A stretch of 64,000 nt of DNA from Paenibacillus turpanensis (GCF_011421635.1 NZ_WTLI01000015.1:1-64000); one strand, 5' to 3'. Counted from the stretch's first letter, positions 1-10,307 are shown. Notes: generated by a model from the sequence alone, not told the origin. Made by a program: numbers and translations.

Positions 1-33
1 GCAGGGTCCCGGAAGAGTAGGACGCCGCCAAGC
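1..33 (+). rRNA. rrf: 5S ribosomal RNA, 3' end only (cut by window edge)
   Basis: The first 33 bases end in AGTAGGACGCCGCCAAGC, the standard 3' terminus of Bacillales 5S rRNA. A perfect intrinsic terminator follows 8 bases later. Only the 3' strand of the closing helix and its neighbour are in the window; the rest of the gene, and presumably a 16S-23S-5S operon, lies upstream. Confidence 0.85.
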
Positions 34-40
34 AAATGAA

Positions 41-80
41 AACACGCTTCACCATAATGGTGAAGCGTGTTTGTTTTTTT
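41..80 (+). terminator. Intrinsic terminator of the rRNA operon
   Basis: A perfect 14-bp stem (41-54 with 58-71) closes a TAA loop and is followed by a T-rich run to 80. It sits 8 bases after the 5S end, so it terminates the ribosomal operon. Confidence 0.93.
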
Positions 81-157
81 ATAACAAGGCTGGTGTCATT
101 TCAGACTTATGATTGCAGGTAAGCCGCTTCATACTAATGCCTAAGGAGGTGTACCGT

Positions 158-1483
158 ATGAAGCGGTTTTTATTATATTGTATGTTATTCCTTGTCACTG
201 TCGGCTTATTCGGGTGTGCAGCTGCAAACGATCGGCAGGATGAAGCGGCACCATCGAAGCCTGATTCCTTTACTGCGCAGGAAGAGGAGGGGCTTGCAGA
301 TGGGAATGAGAATAATGAAGCGCCCCACAATTTAAATGCTCAAGCGATGGATGGAACCCATTCCAATCAGCAAAATTCAATGAATCAACAATCGAAGTCA
401 GAGCAAGCCAATGATGGGCAGCAAGCCGAAACCTCAAAAACGGAGGTTAACGATACCCCAATTTCCCCACGTGTACCTGATGTTCCACTTCGCCATGACA
501 TTAAAGGTATTTATGTGTCCGGTTATGCAACACAGGAAAAAAACTTTGAGAAGCTACTGAAGCTTTTGGATGATACCGAATTGAATGCAATGGTTATCGA
601 TGTGAAAGACGATAGCGGTCGAATTACGTACGATTCCAATATTCCGCTTGCTGGCGAGATTGGTGCAGACGAAAAAGCGAAGATCACTGATGTCAAAGCC
701 TTGCTTCAAAAGCTGAAGGATAAGAAGATCTACGCCATTGCACGAATCGTTACGTTTAAGGATCCCTTTTTAGCAGCGAAAAAGCCTGAATACGCCATCC
801 ATACGAAAAAAGGCCAAGTGTGGCGTAATAATAAGGGGGTTTCCTGGGTAGATCCGTATATCCCGGAAGTACAGCGCTATAACCTTGAGATTGCGAAAGA
901 AGTGGCTGCGCTTGGATTTGATGAGATCCAATTCGATTACGTTCGTTTTCCGGAGAATGGCGCCAAATTGGATCGTGAAGCAGCGTTCCGTAATGAGAAT
1001 GGCTGGACAAAGGAACAGATGATCGCTAATTTTGTAAAGCTGGCCAAGGAAGAGCTTCATGCTGCTGGAAAGCCGGTTTCTGCGGATGTATTTGGATTAA
1101 CGACGACGGTAAATAACGATATGGGAATCGGGCAAAATTGGACCGCGATCAGTCCTTATACCGATTTTATTTCCCCAATGACTTATCCTTCCCACTACGG
1201 GAGTGGGCATTACGGAATTAAGCACCCTGACTTAGAACCGCATCGGCTGATTGAAGAAGCCATTAAGGATGCACAGGAAAAGAACAATACCTTAAAACAG
1301 CAGGGGAATACGCCAGCCTCGATCCGTCCTTGGCTCCAGGATTTTACGGCTACCTGGGTGAAGCCGCATCAAACGTATAAAGATAAACAAGTGAAAGAGC
1401 AAATTAAAGCGTTAAAAGAGCTCGGAATTGAGCAATATTTATTATGGAACGCGAACTGCAAATATTCGTTAAAAGGCGGTTGA
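158..1483 (+). CDS. Lipoprotein with putative glycoside hydrolase (DUF4015) domain
   Basis: The protein has 441 residues. The ATG at 158 is chosen because AAGGAGGT lies 7 bases upstream; an in-frame TTG at 113 has no ribosome site. The N-terminus is a lipoprotein signal (MKRFLLYCMLFLVTVGLFGC) with Cys20 as the lipidated residue. An acidic, Asn/Gln-rich linker of about 100 residues follows. The C-terminal part (about 120-441) resembles the DUF4015 putative glycosyl hydrolase family, a TIM-barrel-like fold, with strand motifs such as AMVIDVKDDSGRI, DEIQFDYVRFPE and SPMTYPSHY. The Asp/Glu residues in FDYVRFPE are candidate catalytic acids. The enzyme would act outside the membrane on an unknown glycan. 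The family is fairly sure, the substrate unknown. Confidence 0.82.
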   Translation: MKRFLLYCMLFLVTVGLFGCAAANDRQDEAAPSKPDSFTAQEEEGLADGNENNEAPHNLNAQAMDGTHSNQQNSMNQQSKSEQANDGQQAETSKTEVNDTPISPRVPDVPLRHDIKGIYVSGYATQEKNFEKLLKLLDDTELNAMVIDVKDDSGRITYDSNIPLAGEIGADEKAKITDVKALLQKLKDKKIYAIARIVTFKDPFLAAKKPEYAIHTKKGQVWRNNKGVSWVDPYIPEVQRYNLEIAKEVAALGFDEIQFDYVRFPENGAKLDREAAFRNENGWTKEQMIANFVKLAKEELHAAGKPVSADVFGLTTTVNNDMGIGQNWTAISPYTDFISPMTYPSHYGSGHYGIKHPDLEPHRLIEEAIKDAQEKNNTLKQQGNTPASIRPWLQDFTATWVKPHQTYKDKQVKEQIKALKELGIEQYLLWNANCKYSLKGG

Positions 1484-1501
1484 AATCCGTCTGGTTCGGT
1501 C

Positions 1502-1532
1502 TGACCCCTTTGCTTGACAGCAATAGGGGTCA
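1502..1532 (+). terminator. Weak hairpin after the DUF4015 gene
   Basis: TGACCCCT (1502-1509) pairs with AGGGGTCA (1525-1532). The inner TTGC/GCAA can extend the stem, and a short TTGTT tail follows. The guaB -35 box lies in the loop, so one segment may both end the upstream transcript and start the next. The T-run is poor, hence low confidence. Confidence 0.4.
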
Positions 1533-1542
1533 TTGTTAAGAT
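1514..1542 (+). promoter_or_regulatory. SigA promoter of guaB
   Basis: TTGACA (1514-1519), a 17-bp spacer and TAAGAT (1537-1542) closely match the vegetative consensus. The predicted start leaves a leader of about 45 bases before the GTG of guaB. I see no purine riboswitch in that leader. Confidence 0.72.
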
Positions 1543-1575
1543 GGCAATAATAAATTTTGGAATATGGAACCATGA

Positions 1576-3048
<1,473 letters not shown>

Positions 3049-3058
3049 AATGACGTCG

Positions 3059-3100
3059 AAGGTACACCAAATTAATGGTGTGCCTTTTGTATTATTTTTT
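3059..3100 (+). terminator. Terminator of guaB
   Basis: AAGGTACACCA (3059-3069) pairs with TGGTGTGCCTT (3076-3086) with a single G-T wobble. The loop is AATTAA and the tail is T-rich to about 3100. Confidence 0.88.
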
Positions 3101-3115
3101 TATGTAGGAAAGCTA

Positions 3116-3124
3116 TGGTACAAT
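3116..3124 (+). promoter_or_regulatory. Extended -10 promoter of dacA
   Basis: TG-G-TACAAT (3116-3124) is an extended -10 box. It overlaps the upstream ATG at 3123, so that ATG could not be on the transcript. This supports the TTG at 3159 as the dacA start. No clear -35 box is seen. Confidence 0.55.
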
Positions 3125-3158
3125 GGATAAGCGAAAAAACAGATGGGAAGTGAGAGCG

Positions 3159-4463
3159 TTGTTCATCAAGCCACGAGCTTGGAAAAAGCGAATTTCGACG
3201 GTCGTTGCACTGGCATTATGTATAAACATCGGTTCTACATTCATTTCTGGCTCTATGGCAAAAGCAGCTGAAGACCCGGCATTGCAGCTTGATGTGCGCA
3301 CGGCCATTTTAATGGATGCGGGCACAGGTCAATTTTTATATGAGACCGAGGGTGCGGATAAGCCGCTGCCCCCGGCAAGTATGGCGAAAATGATGACAGA
3401 GTTCATCGTCATGGAAAACATCAAATCGGGTAAGCTAACTTGGGAAGAGCTCATAACAACGACACAAAATGCTGCGGACGTTATTGGTTCCCAAGCATTG
3501 CTGGCAGTAAATGAAAAACTGACCGTTCGTCAAATGTTTGCGGCGGTTTCCATTTACTCGGCAAACGATGCTGCTGTTGCTTTAGCAGAGCATATTGCCG
3601 GATCGGAAGAAGAGTTTGCCAAGCTGATGAATGAAACTGCGAAGCGGCTCGGATTATCGGCAGACGCTCATTTTATCAACGCAACCGGTTTGTCTCGCAA
3701 GGATATGGGTAAATATGTGCCAGAAAGTATTGAAGGGGAAACGCTGCTAACAGCGCGTGATGCGGCGTTACTTGCTTATTATATTATTCGTGATCATCCA
3801 GAGGTTTTGGAATTTACGAAGCAGCCGAGCTTCAAGCTCCGTGAGCGGGATAAAGATCCTATGGTGAACTGGGATTGGATGGTTGAAGGCAACAAGGATA
3901 ATGTGTATTTGCGAAAGTATGCTTACGAGGGCTTGGATGGTTTAAAGACAGGTAGCACGGATGAGGCAAAGTGGTGTTTTACCGGAACGGCTGTGCGTGA
4001 CGGAATGCGTTTGATCAGCGTTGTCATGGGTGCTCCTTCTGAGCCCAAGCGGTTTGAGGAAACAAGAAAGCTTCTCGACTACGGCTTTAAAAATTTCGAA
4101 AAGCGCACCCTTCTGGACGCAAAAGTAGAACTTCCCGACGCGAAAACGGCAGAGGTGAAAAAAGGCAAGGAGCCTGAAGTTCCGGTCGTAACGGACGGTA
4201 AGGTTGAGCTCATTGTAAAGAAATCGGACAAGGTGGAGCCGGAAGTAAAGGTTGAGTGGATCGAAGAAACGAAGCGGGTAGCGCCAATTGAAGCGGGTGC
4301 AGTAATGGGCACAGCTACAGTGCTTTATAACGGCAAGGAAGTTCAGAAGGTCAACCTTGTCGCAGCGGAAAAGGTCGAAAAGGCTAATTGGTTCGCACTG
4401 TTATTCCGTTCCATCGGTTCATTCTTCGGAAACTTATTTTCCGGTGTGAAAAATATGTTTTAA
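3159..4463 (+). CDS. dacA: D-alanyl-D-alanine carboxypeptidase (PBP5-type)
   Basis: 434 residues from the TTG at 3159, which has GGGAAGTGAG upstream; the ATG at 3123 lies inside the likely -10 box. The signal peptide ends near AKA-AEDP. The penicillin-binding motifs are in order: SMAK (nucleophile Ser near residue 73), SAN (near 133) and KTG (near 262). A beta-rich C-terminal domain follows. The protein ends in an amphipathic helix (NWFALLFRSIGSFFGNLF) typical of membrane-anchored PBP5. It trims the terminal D-Ala of peptidoglycan pentapeptides outside the membrane. The order guaB-dacA-pdxS-pdxT-serS matches B. subtilis. Confidence 0.95.
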   Translation: MFIKPRAWKKRISTVVALALCINIGSTFISGSMAKAAEDPALQLDVRTAILMDAGTGQFLYETEGADKPLPPASMAKMMTEFIVMENIKSGKLTWEELITTTQNAADVIGSQALLAVNEKLTVRQMFAAVSIYSANDAAVALAEHIAGSEEEFAKLMNETAKRLGLSADAHFINATGLSRKDMGKYVPESIEGETLLTARDAALLAYYIIRDHPEVLEFTKQPSFKLRERDKDPMVNWDWMVEGNKDNVYLRKYAYEGLDGLKTGSTDEAKWCFTGTAVRDGMRLISVVMGAPSEPKRFEETRKLLDYGFKNFEKRTLLDAKVELPDAKTAEVKKGKEPEVPVVTDGKVELIVKKSDKVEPEVKVEWIEETKRVAPIEAGAVMGTATVLYNGKEVQKVNLVAAEKVEKANWFALLFRSIGSFFGNLFSGVKNMF

Positions 4464-4468
4464 TTTCG

Positions 4469-4497
4469 TTGTATCTTGAAAATGAATCAGGTAAAAT
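4469..4497 (+). promoter_or_regulatory. Promoter of pdxST
   Basis: TTGTAT (4469-4474), a 17-bp spacer and TAAAAT (4492-4497) lie 35 bases before pdxS, after the dacA stop. There is no terminator between dacA and pdxS, so readthrough is also possible. Confidence 0.6.
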
Positions 4498-4532
4498 AAT
4501 CGGATAGAAGTCATTGGCAGGGGGAAAAGCAA

Positions 4533-5414
4533 ATGGAAACAGGTACATCAAGAGTTAAGCGCGGTATGGCTGAAATGCAAAAAGGCGGCGTCATTATGGA
4601 CGTCATGAATGCAGAGCAAGCGAAAATTGCCGAAGCTGCGGGCGCATCTGCGGTTATGGCTCTGGAGCGGGTTCCTGCAGATATCCGCGCAACCGGCGGA
4701 GTAGCGCGTATGGCGGATCCGACGATCGTTGAAGAAGTGATGAAGGTCGTATCGATCCCGGTTATGGCGAAGGCTCGTATCGGTCACTTCGTTGAAGCCA
4801 AGATATTGGAATCTCTTGGCGTGGACTATATCGATGAGAGCGAAGTTTTGACGCCTGCGGACGAAGTGTTCCACATTAACAAGCATGAGTTTACGGTGCC
4901 GTTCGTTTGCGGCGCGAGAGACATCGGCGAAGCATTACGCCGTATTGGTGAAGGCGCATCGATGATTCGGACGAAGGGCGAACCGGGAACAGGCAATATC
5001 GTTGAAGCGGTACGTCATATGCGTTTGATGATGAGCCAAATCCGCAAGGTGCAGAACATGTCCAAGGACGAGCTTATGGCGGAAGCAAAGAACCTGGGAG
5101 CGCCGTATGAGCTGCTGCTCCAAGTTCACGAAACCGGTCGTATGCCGGTTGTAAACTTTGCTGCAGGCGGCGTGGCCACTCCGGCAGACGCTGCATTGAT
5201 GATGCATCTTGGTTCGGACGGTGTATTCGTTGGTTCCGGTATTTTCAAATCGGACAACCCGGAGAAATTTGCAAAGGCGATCGTTGAGGCGACAACTCAT
5301 TATACAGATTATGGCTTGATCGCGGAGCTTTCCAAAAATTTGGGTACACCGATGAAGGGCATCGAAATTTCCAAAATCGCAGCTGCAGAACGCATGCAGG
5401 AGCGCGGTTGGTAA
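4533..5414 (+). CDS. pdxS: Pyridoxal 5'-phosphate synthase, synthase subunit
   Basis: 293 residues, the usual length. PdxS builds PLP from ribose 5-phosphate, glyceraldehyde 3-phosphate and ammonia channelled from PdxT. Visible hallmarks are the Lys in [10 protein letters not shown] (imine-forming) and the second catalytic Lys in [12 protein letters not shown], followed by the phosphate-binding loop [14 protein letters not shown]. The ATG has a GGGGG ribosome site. It is separated from pdxT by one base, as expected for a 12+12 complex. Confidence 0.98.
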   Translation: METGTSRVKRGMAEMQKGGVIMDVMNAEQAKIAEAAGASAVMALERVPADIRATGGVARMADPTIVEEVMKVVSIPVMAKARIGHFVEAKILESLGVDYIDESEVLTPADEVFHINKHEFTVPFVCGARDIGEALRRIGEGASMIRTKGEPGTGNIVEAVRHMRLMMSQIRKVQNMSKDELMAEAKNLGAPYELLLQVHETGRMPVVNFAAGGVATPADAALMMHLGSDGVFVGSGIFKSDNPEKFAKAIVEATTHYTDYGLIAELSKNLGTPMKGIEISKIAAAERMQERGW

Positions 5415-5415
5415 G

Positions 5416-6006
5416 ATGAAGATCGGAGTACTGGCTCTGCAGGGAGCCGTAGCTGAGCATATCCGCCTTATTGAGAAGGCCGGCGGTCAAGGCATTATCG
5501 TGAAGCGCAAAGAGCAGCTGGACGAGCTTGACGGTCTTATTATCCCAGGCGGGGAAAGCACTACGATCGGGAAGCTGATGCGTACGTATGACTTCATCGA
5601 CCCGATTCGCACGTTTGCCGCTGCCAAAAAGCCGGTATTCGGCACCTGTGCCGGGCTGATTGTTGTAGCGAAGGAAATTGCCGGACAGCCGGAGGCTCAT
5701 TTAGAGCTGATGGACATGAAGGTGGCACGGAATGCTTTTGGACGTCAGCGCGAAAGCTTTGAGGTGAATCTGGACGTCAAAGGGATTGCCGAGGACGTGA
5801 GAGCGGTCTTTATCCGTGCTCCGCTGATTGAGTCGGTTGGCGACGGGGTCGAAGTCCTAAGCGAATACAAAGGACAAATCGTCGCCGCTCGCCAAGGGCA
5901 TTTGCTGGCAACCTCCTTTCATCCGGAATTAACCGACGATGAAAGAGTTCATGCCTACTTCCTGCAGATGGCGAAGGAACAGCAATCTGCGAAAGCTGCA
6001 TTATAA
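5416..6006 (+). CDS. pdxT: Pyridoxal 5'-phosphate synthase, glutaminase subunit
   Basis: 196 residues. A class I-type glutaminase that releases ammonia for PdxS. It shows the GGESTTIGKLM oxyanion region, the nucleophile Cys in FGTCAGLIV, and the catalytic His-Glu pair in SFHPELTDD. The gene begins one base after the pdxS stop, so the two are translationally coupled. The internal Arg/Gln-rich segment AFGRQRESF is the PdxS-contact region in the family. Confidence 0.97.
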   Translation: MKIGVLALQGAVAEHIRLIEKAGGQGIIVKRKEQLDELDGLIIPGGESTTIGKLMRTYDFIDPIRTFAAAKKPVFGTCAGLIVVAKEIAGQPEAHLELMDMKVARNAFGRQRESFEVNLDVKGIAEDVRAVFIRAPLIESVGDGVEVLSEYKGQIVAARQGHLLATSFHPELTDDERVHAYFLQMAKEQQSAKAAL

Positions 6007-6017
6007 TGAATGTAACG

Positions 6018-6061
6018 GCACCTCAGCTCCGCTTGCGGATGTCTGCAGGTGCTTCCATTTT
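6018..6061 (+). terminator. Weak terminator-like hairpin between pdxT and serS
   Basis: GCACCT (6018-6023) pairs with AGGTGC (6047-6052), and an inner TCCGC-TT-GCGGA hairpin lies between. The tail is TTCCATTTT. The segment is too short for a T-box leader and I see no T-box motif. It may attenuate readthrough into serS. Confidence 0.42.
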
Positions 6062-6085
6062 AGTTGAGTTGCGGAGGGATTGGGC

Positions 6086-7366
6086 TTGTTAGACGTCAAG
6101 TTATTACGTAACGACTTGGAAGCCGTGAAGCAAGCTTTGAAAAAACGCGGAAAATCGCCGGAAGAGCTGGATGGGTTCACCGAACTGGACATCCGGCGCA
6201 GAGAGCTGCTGCAGGAAAGCGAGCAGCTGAAAAACCGTCGTAACACGGTATCTCAAGAGGTGGCCGCCAAGAAAAAAGCCGGTGAAGATGCGGAAGCGCT
6301 TATTTTGGAAATGCGCGAAGTATCCGACCGGATTAAGCAGCTGGATGATGAAGTAAGACAGACGGAAGAGGAGCTTAACGGCCTGGTGGTCGCGATCCCG
6401 AATATTCCGCATCCTTCCGTTCCGGTAGGCGCTAATGAGGATGACAACCAAGAGGTCCGCCGCTGGGGCGAGCCTACATCGTTCGGCTTCGAACCGAAGG
6501 CTCACTGGGACTTGGGTCAGGAGCTTGGTATTTTAGATTTTGAAGCGGCGGCAAAGGTGACCGGCTCACGCTTTGTATTCTATAAAGGTCTTGGCTCGCG
6601 GCTGGAGCGGGCGTTAATCCAGTTTATGCTGGATACGCATGTCGATCATTTCGGGTATGAAGAAATGCTGCCACCGATGATCGTAAACCGCGACAGCTTA
6701 TTCGGAACCGGACAGCTTCCGAAATTTTCGGAGGATCTGTTCCATTTGTCGGATTCGGAGTATTATTTGATCCCGACAGCAGAGGTTCCGGTCACGAACT
6801 ATCATCGTGACGAGATTTTGGACACTGATCAGCTGCCGAAGTACTACGCGGCTTACAGTGCGTGCTACCGCTCTGAAGCGGGAGCAGCCGGCCGTGACAC
6901 CCGCGGATTGATCCGCCAGCATCAATTCAATAAAATTGAGCTGGTGAAGCTGGTCAAGCCGGAGGAGTCCTACGAGGAGCTGGAGAAGCTTACGGCGCAG
7001 GCAGAGAAGATCTTGCAGCTGCTTGGCCTGCCATACCGTGTGATGCTGCTCTGTACGGGCGATATGGGCGCCAACTCGGCGAAAACCTACGACCTTGAGG
7101 TGTGGCTGCCTTCGGGCAATACGTACCGCGAGATTTCGTCCTGCAGCAATTTCGAGGATTATCAGGCACGCCGTGCAAATATCCGTTACCGGAAAGAGCC
7201 GAAAGCGAAGCCAGAGTTTGTCCATACGCTTAACGGTTCGGGTCTTGCCATTGGCCGGACGGTAGCTGCGATCATGGAAAATTATCAGCAGGCCGACGGA
7301 TCAATCGTCATTCCAGAAGTGCTTCGACCGTATATGGGCGGCAAATCAGTAATTGCTAAAATGTAG
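6086..7366 (+). CDS. serS: Seryl-tRNA synthetase
   Basis: 426 residues from the TTG at 6086. I prefer it to the in-frame TTG at 6080 because GGAGGG ends 7 bases before it and the product then begins M-LDVKLLRN, like B. subtilis SerS. The N-terminal tRNA-binding coiled-coil arm covers about residues 25-100. The class II aminoacyl-tRNA synthetase motifs follow: motif 2 in [21 protein letters not shown] and motif 3 in [18 protein letters not shown]. It charges tRNA-Ser, and a tRNA-Ser gene lies 49 bases downstream. Confidence 0.98.
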   Translation: MLDVKLLRNDLEAVKQALKKRGKSPEELDGFTELDIRRRELLQESEQLKNRRNTVSQEVAAKKKAGEDAEALILEMREVSDRIKQLDDEVRQTEEELNGLVVAIPNIPHPSVPVGANEDDNQEVRRWGEPTSFGFEPKAHWDLGQELGILDFEAAAKVTGSRFVFYKGLGSRLERALIQFMLDTHVDHFGYEEMLPPMIVNRDSLFGTGQLPKFSEDLFHLSDSEYYLIPTAEVPVTNYHRDEILDTDQLPKYYAAYSACYRSEAGAAGRDTRGLIRQHQFNKIELVKLVKPEESYEELEKLTAQAEKILQLLGLPYRVMLLCTGDMGANSAKTYDLEVWLPSGNTYREISSCSNFEDYQARRANIRYRKEPKAKPEFVHTLNGSGLAIGRTVAAIMENYQQADGSIVIPEVLRPYMGGKSVIAKM

Positions 7367-7415
7367 AGATTGAATATAGGTTACACCTGTGATACAATGC
7401 AAATTGTCACCGTTC

Positions 7416-7503
7416 GGAGAGGTGGTCGAGTGGTTTAAGGCAGCGGTCTTGAAAACCGCCGAGGTGCAAGCCTCCGTGGGTTCGAATCCCACCCTCTCCG
7501 CCA
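7416..7503 (+). tRNA. tRNA-Ser (anticodon UGA)
   Basis: An 88-base class II tRNA with encoded CCA (7501-7503). Acceptor strands GGAGAGG (7416-7422) and CCTCTCC (7493-7499) pair perfectly. The anticodon loop CTTGAAA gives UGA. The long variable arm GAGGTGCAAGCCTC is diagnostic of serine. The T arm is GTGGG-TTCGAAT-CCCAC. Its last 17 bases are the first unit boundary of the tandem repeat that follows. Confidence 0.97.
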
Positions 7504-7880
7504 TAACATCTTCTGCAGATTCGACCCCCAGGGTTCGTCGGAGGATCAGCAACGGTAGCAATAGCTTCGCAGTCTCGCCGAAGGCGAGGATCCCACCCTC
7601 TCCGCCATAACATCTTCTGCAGATTCGAACCCCAGGGTTCGTCGGAGGATCAGCAACGGTAGCAATAGCTTCGCAGTCTCGCCGAAGGCGAGGATCCCAC
7701 CCTCTCCGCCATAACATCTTCTGCAGATTCGACCCCCAGGGTTCGTCGGAGGATCAGCAACGGTAGCAATAGCTTCGCAGTCTCGCCGAAGGCGAGGATC
7801 CCACCCTCTCCGCCATAACATCTTCTGCAGTATTCGAACCCCAAGGGTTCGTCGGAGGATCAGCAAACGGCAGCAATCAC
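7487..7880 (+). repeat. 104-bp tandem repeat seeded from the tRNA-Ser 3' end
   Basis: TCCCACCCTCTCCGCCA, the 3' T arm, acceptor strand and CCA of the tRNA, recurs at 7487, 7591, 7695 and 7799. The period is exactly 104 bp: three full units and one partial unit that decays near 7880. Each unit carries two short palindromes: CGAACCC-CA-GGGTTCG (one copy has a mismatch) and CTCGCC-GAA-GGCGAG. Units differ by only a few substitutions, implying recent amplification or homogenisation. No spacer diversity is present, so this is not a CRISPR. Long open frames here on both strands are artefacts of the repeat. Confidence 0.93.
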
Positions 7881-7920
7881 GCATCGTAAAGGTAAAACCT
7901 TAATACATATACAAACAGAA

Positions 7921-7949
7921 AGAGCGCCGCGATGGACGCTCTTTTTTTG
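7921..7949 (+). terminator. Terminator after the tRNA-Ser repeat region, also facing ldh
   Basis: AGAGCG (7921-7926) pairs with CGCTCT (7937-7942), with CC/GG pairs inside, followed by seven T. Read on the - strand the same hairpin is followed by TTCTGTTT, so it may also serve convergent ldh. Confidence 0.82.
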
Positions 7950-7987
7950 TTGCAGCTTAACCACATATTCGATGGTTCCTATCTCCC

Positions 7988-8908
7988 TTACTGAACCTCG
8001 ATCGAATGGATAAGCTCCTTCAGCTTGTTCGCCGATTTATGCAGAAGCGCTTTTTCGTCCTCGGAGATATCCAGCTTCATAACCTCCCGGACGCCTTGGC
8101 GGTCCACGATGCACGGAACCCCCAAGTACACATCAGATACGCCATGGTAATCGTTAAGCAGGGTCGATACATTGAGCACGGCACCCTCGTCACGAAGGAT
8201 TGCTGTGCAAATACGGTCCAGCGCAAGAGCGATCGCGTAATAGGTCGCCCCCTTGGCTTCGATGATTTCGTAAGCGGCATCCCGCGTGCTGACAAAGATT
8301 TTATCCCGCTGCTCCTGATTCAGCTGAACGGGGGTGCCTGCAACATTAGCCAGGCTCCATAACGGAAGCTCCGAATCGCCATGCTCCCCGATGATGTGGG
8401 CATGAACGCTGCGAGGGTCAATATTCAGCTCTTCCCCGATTAAATACCGGAAACGTGCACTATCCAGCAAGGTTCCCGACCCGATAATCCGTTGAACCGG
8501 CCACTGCGACTTTTTCCAAGAGAAGTAGCTCATAATATCGACCGGGTTTGATGCAATGAGCAGAATCGCATCTTGGTTAACCTTTAACACCTCATTGATA
8601 ATGCTCTCGTAAATGGCAACATTGCGCTTTAGAAGGTCGACCCGGGATTCTCCCGGTTTCTGTGCAGCACCCGCGGTGATGATGATGATCTCCGCGCCGC
8701 GGCAATCCTCGTAAGTTCCTGCCCATACTTTGGTTTTGCCGACGAAAGGAAGGCCATGATTCATATCGATCGCATCGCCAATCGCTTTTTTCTGATTAGC
8801 ATCAATCAAGACAAGCTCATCCGCTCGTTCGCGCAGCAGGAGTGTATAAGCCGTTGTTGCACCGACCGCACCTACTCCAATAATGACTACTCTTGATTTA
8901 TTATTCAT
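7988..8908 (-). CDS. ldh: L-lactate dehydrogenase
   Basis: 306 residues. The ATG at 8908 has GGAAGGTG 6 bases upstream. It reduces pyruvate to lactate with NADH, closing fermentative redox balance in the cytoplasm. It shows the Rossmann motif GVGAVG, the Asp that selects NADH (LVLIDANQ), the active-site loop KPGESRVDLLKRN, the catalytic Asp/Arg helix (LLDSARFR) and the catalytic His in GEHGDSELPLWS. The start overlaps the stop of the upstream channel gene by 8 bases, so the two are translationally coupled. Confidence 0.96.
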   Translation of the reverse strand: MNNKSRVVIIGVGAVGATTAYTLLLRERADELVLIDANQKKAIGDAIDMNHGLPFVGKTKVWAGTYEDCRGAEIIIITAGAAQKPGESRVDLLKRNVAIYESIINEVLKVNQDAILLIASNPVDIMSYFSWKKSQWPVQRIIGSGTLLDSARFRYLIGEELNIDPRSVHAHIIGEHGDSELPLWSLANVAGTPVQLNQEQRDKIFVSTRDAAYEIIEAKGATYYAIALALDRICTAILRDEGAVLNVSTLLNDYHGVSDVYLGVPCIVDRQGVREVMKLDISEDEKALLHKSANKLKELIHSIEVQ

Positions 8909-9701
8909 GCTCTGCACCTTCCTGTTCTTCATAATAAGGTTTATTGACATAGTGATACATATAAGCCATAAGAATTGCTCCGCCAATCAGGTTACCCAAA
9001 GTGACAGGAACTAAGTTATGGAAGACGCCCTGCATCGAAATGGTCCCAGGATGATTAAGTACAAGTGCGATGGCGAAGGTGCACATGTTGGCAATACTGT
9101 GTTCGTAGCCGGAAATAAAAAAGCAAAACACAAATAGCATCATGGCAAACATTTTGGCCCCATCATTTTTCATGGACATCGGGATGAAAAAAGCGAGACA
9201 AACTAACCAGTTACAAAGAATGGCTCGAAAAAACAGCTCCATGCTGGGTAGGTTCATTTTTTTATCGACAACACTTAATAAGAAGGCATTGACCGATTCT
9301 TCGGCAAACAATCCGGTGGTAAAAATAAGAGCTGCAAACGCGACCGCACCGAGGATATTACCTAGGTAACTTAAGACCCACAGCTTAACGACCGTAAGCC
9401 AGCGCATTTTACGTCGTAGCGCCGTGTAGCTGTAATAAAACGTGTTTCCCGTAAACAAATCGCCGCCGCCGTACGAAATTAAGATAATGGCCGCACCGAA
9501 GGTGAGGGCCGCCATAGGATACGTAAATGGGGAATGCACCGCGTAAAAGAAGCTTCCGGTTTTAAAAGCAACGATGACGCCAAACCCGATGAACATGCTG
9601 GCTAATGCGGAACGCGCTATGTAGCGAAGCCAACTGCTTTGGTACACTTTTTGTTTTTTGAGGGCGAGCTGCTCCACTTTTTTTAATGCTTCGACTTCCA
9701 T
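8901..9701 (-). CDS. Formate/nitrite transporter (FNT) family channel
   Basis: 266 residues with about six hydrophobic segments and a short cytoplasmic N-terminal helix. FNT channels are pentamers that carry formate, nitrite, hydrosulfide or lactate. Family marks are the GGDLFTGN loop (third-helix constriction), LCNWLVCLA, and SGYEHSIANM, which holds the pore His. The ribosome site is poor (GGGGAAACAGG). The overlap with ldh suggests export of a fermentation acid such as lactate or formate, but this is inference from context and no pyruvate-formate lyase is in the window. The order FNT-ldh means the channel is made first. Confidence 0.9.
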   Translation of the reverse strand: MEVEALKKVEQLALKKQKVYQSSWLRYIARSALASMFIGFGVIVAFKTGSFFYAVHSPFTYPMAALTFGAAIILISYGGGDLFTGNTFYYSYTALRRKMRWLTVVKLWVLSYLGNILGAVAFAALIFTTGLFAEESVNAFLLSVVDKKMNLPSMELFFRAILCNWLVCLAFFIPMSMKNDGAKMFAMMLFVFCFFISGYEHSIANMCTFAIALVLNHPGTISMQGVFHNLVPVTLGNLIGGAILMAYMYHYVNKPYYEEQEGAEHE

Positions 9702-9944
9702 CCTGTTTCCCCTATTCTTTCAAAGGTTCGCAATGCAGCTGAACACTCAGAACTAAACTTTTACTTCCAAAATTCCATGTTTTACCCTTTTAAATATAGC
9801 TTATCAGTTCGGATCCGCATACATCAATGGTTCGATATTAACAATTTCTTTATTCATCCCAAGGAAGTTCCCTGAGGAACGAAATTACCATTCATGGTGC
9901 TGTACCAAATCGGGCATTGTAAGCAGTAGAGGAGGTGCTGTACT

Positions 9945-10292
9945 ATGACGAGAATTGCGCAGCCAAGCGTAAGCCAGCAGGAGCTGGTACAAGCATGGGA
10001 AAACACGCTGCCATTGCTGTTGAATCCAGGGGACAAGTGTGTGGTTCGTCCTGATGAGCGGGATCCGCAGGCCCTTATGGTCACGATTGAAACCGAAGGA
10101 CGCAGCATGTATTCGTTTGATTTTCGCTGCACATATGTGGACGACCGTGAGGTTCAAGTCGAATTCCTTGATGTTGAGCGTGGCGGAATCCATGTCGCGG
10201 AAAATACGGAAATTATTCAAAATTTAATCGAGGATTATGTACGCCATTTCCACGAGTGTGCGCAGCGTCTTCATGCGCTGACGCATCGGTAA
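9945..10292 (+). CDS. Uncharacterised 115-residue protein
   Basis: I do not recognise a family. The ATG is preceded by GAGGAGGTG. The product is soluble and acidic with no signal or membrane segment. A beta-rich middle (ALMVTIETEGRSMYSFDFRCTYVDDREVQVEFLDV, positions about 43-77, is split by turns) is followed by a helix ending in YVRHFHECAQRLHAL. A small hydrophilic gene and an sspP-like gene follow with 15- and 15-base gaps and strong ribosome sites, which hints at a sporulation-linked cluster. Function unknown. Confidence 0.72.
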   Translation: MTRIAQPSVSQQELVQAWENTLPLLLNPGDKCVVRPDERDPQALMVTIETEGRSMYSFDFRCTYVDDREVQVEFLDVERGGIHVAENTEIIQNLIEDYVRHFHECAQRLHALTHR

Positions 10293-10307
10293 AAGGAGGG
10301 ATTGGGG

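Noticed and set aside
6007..6085. T-box leader before serS
   Set aside because: The gap is only about 80 bases and has neither a T-box sequence nor a specifier loop.
7487..7880. CRISPR-like regular repetition
   Set aside because: The whole 104-bp unit is repeated with no variable spacers and no cas genes nearby.
7346..7884. Several overlapping open frames on both strands in the tandem repeat, with repeated Trp/Arg-rich peptides
   Set aside because: They arise from the 104-bp repeat (104 is not a multiple of 3, so the frame cycles) and the tRNA; no ribosome sites or family match.
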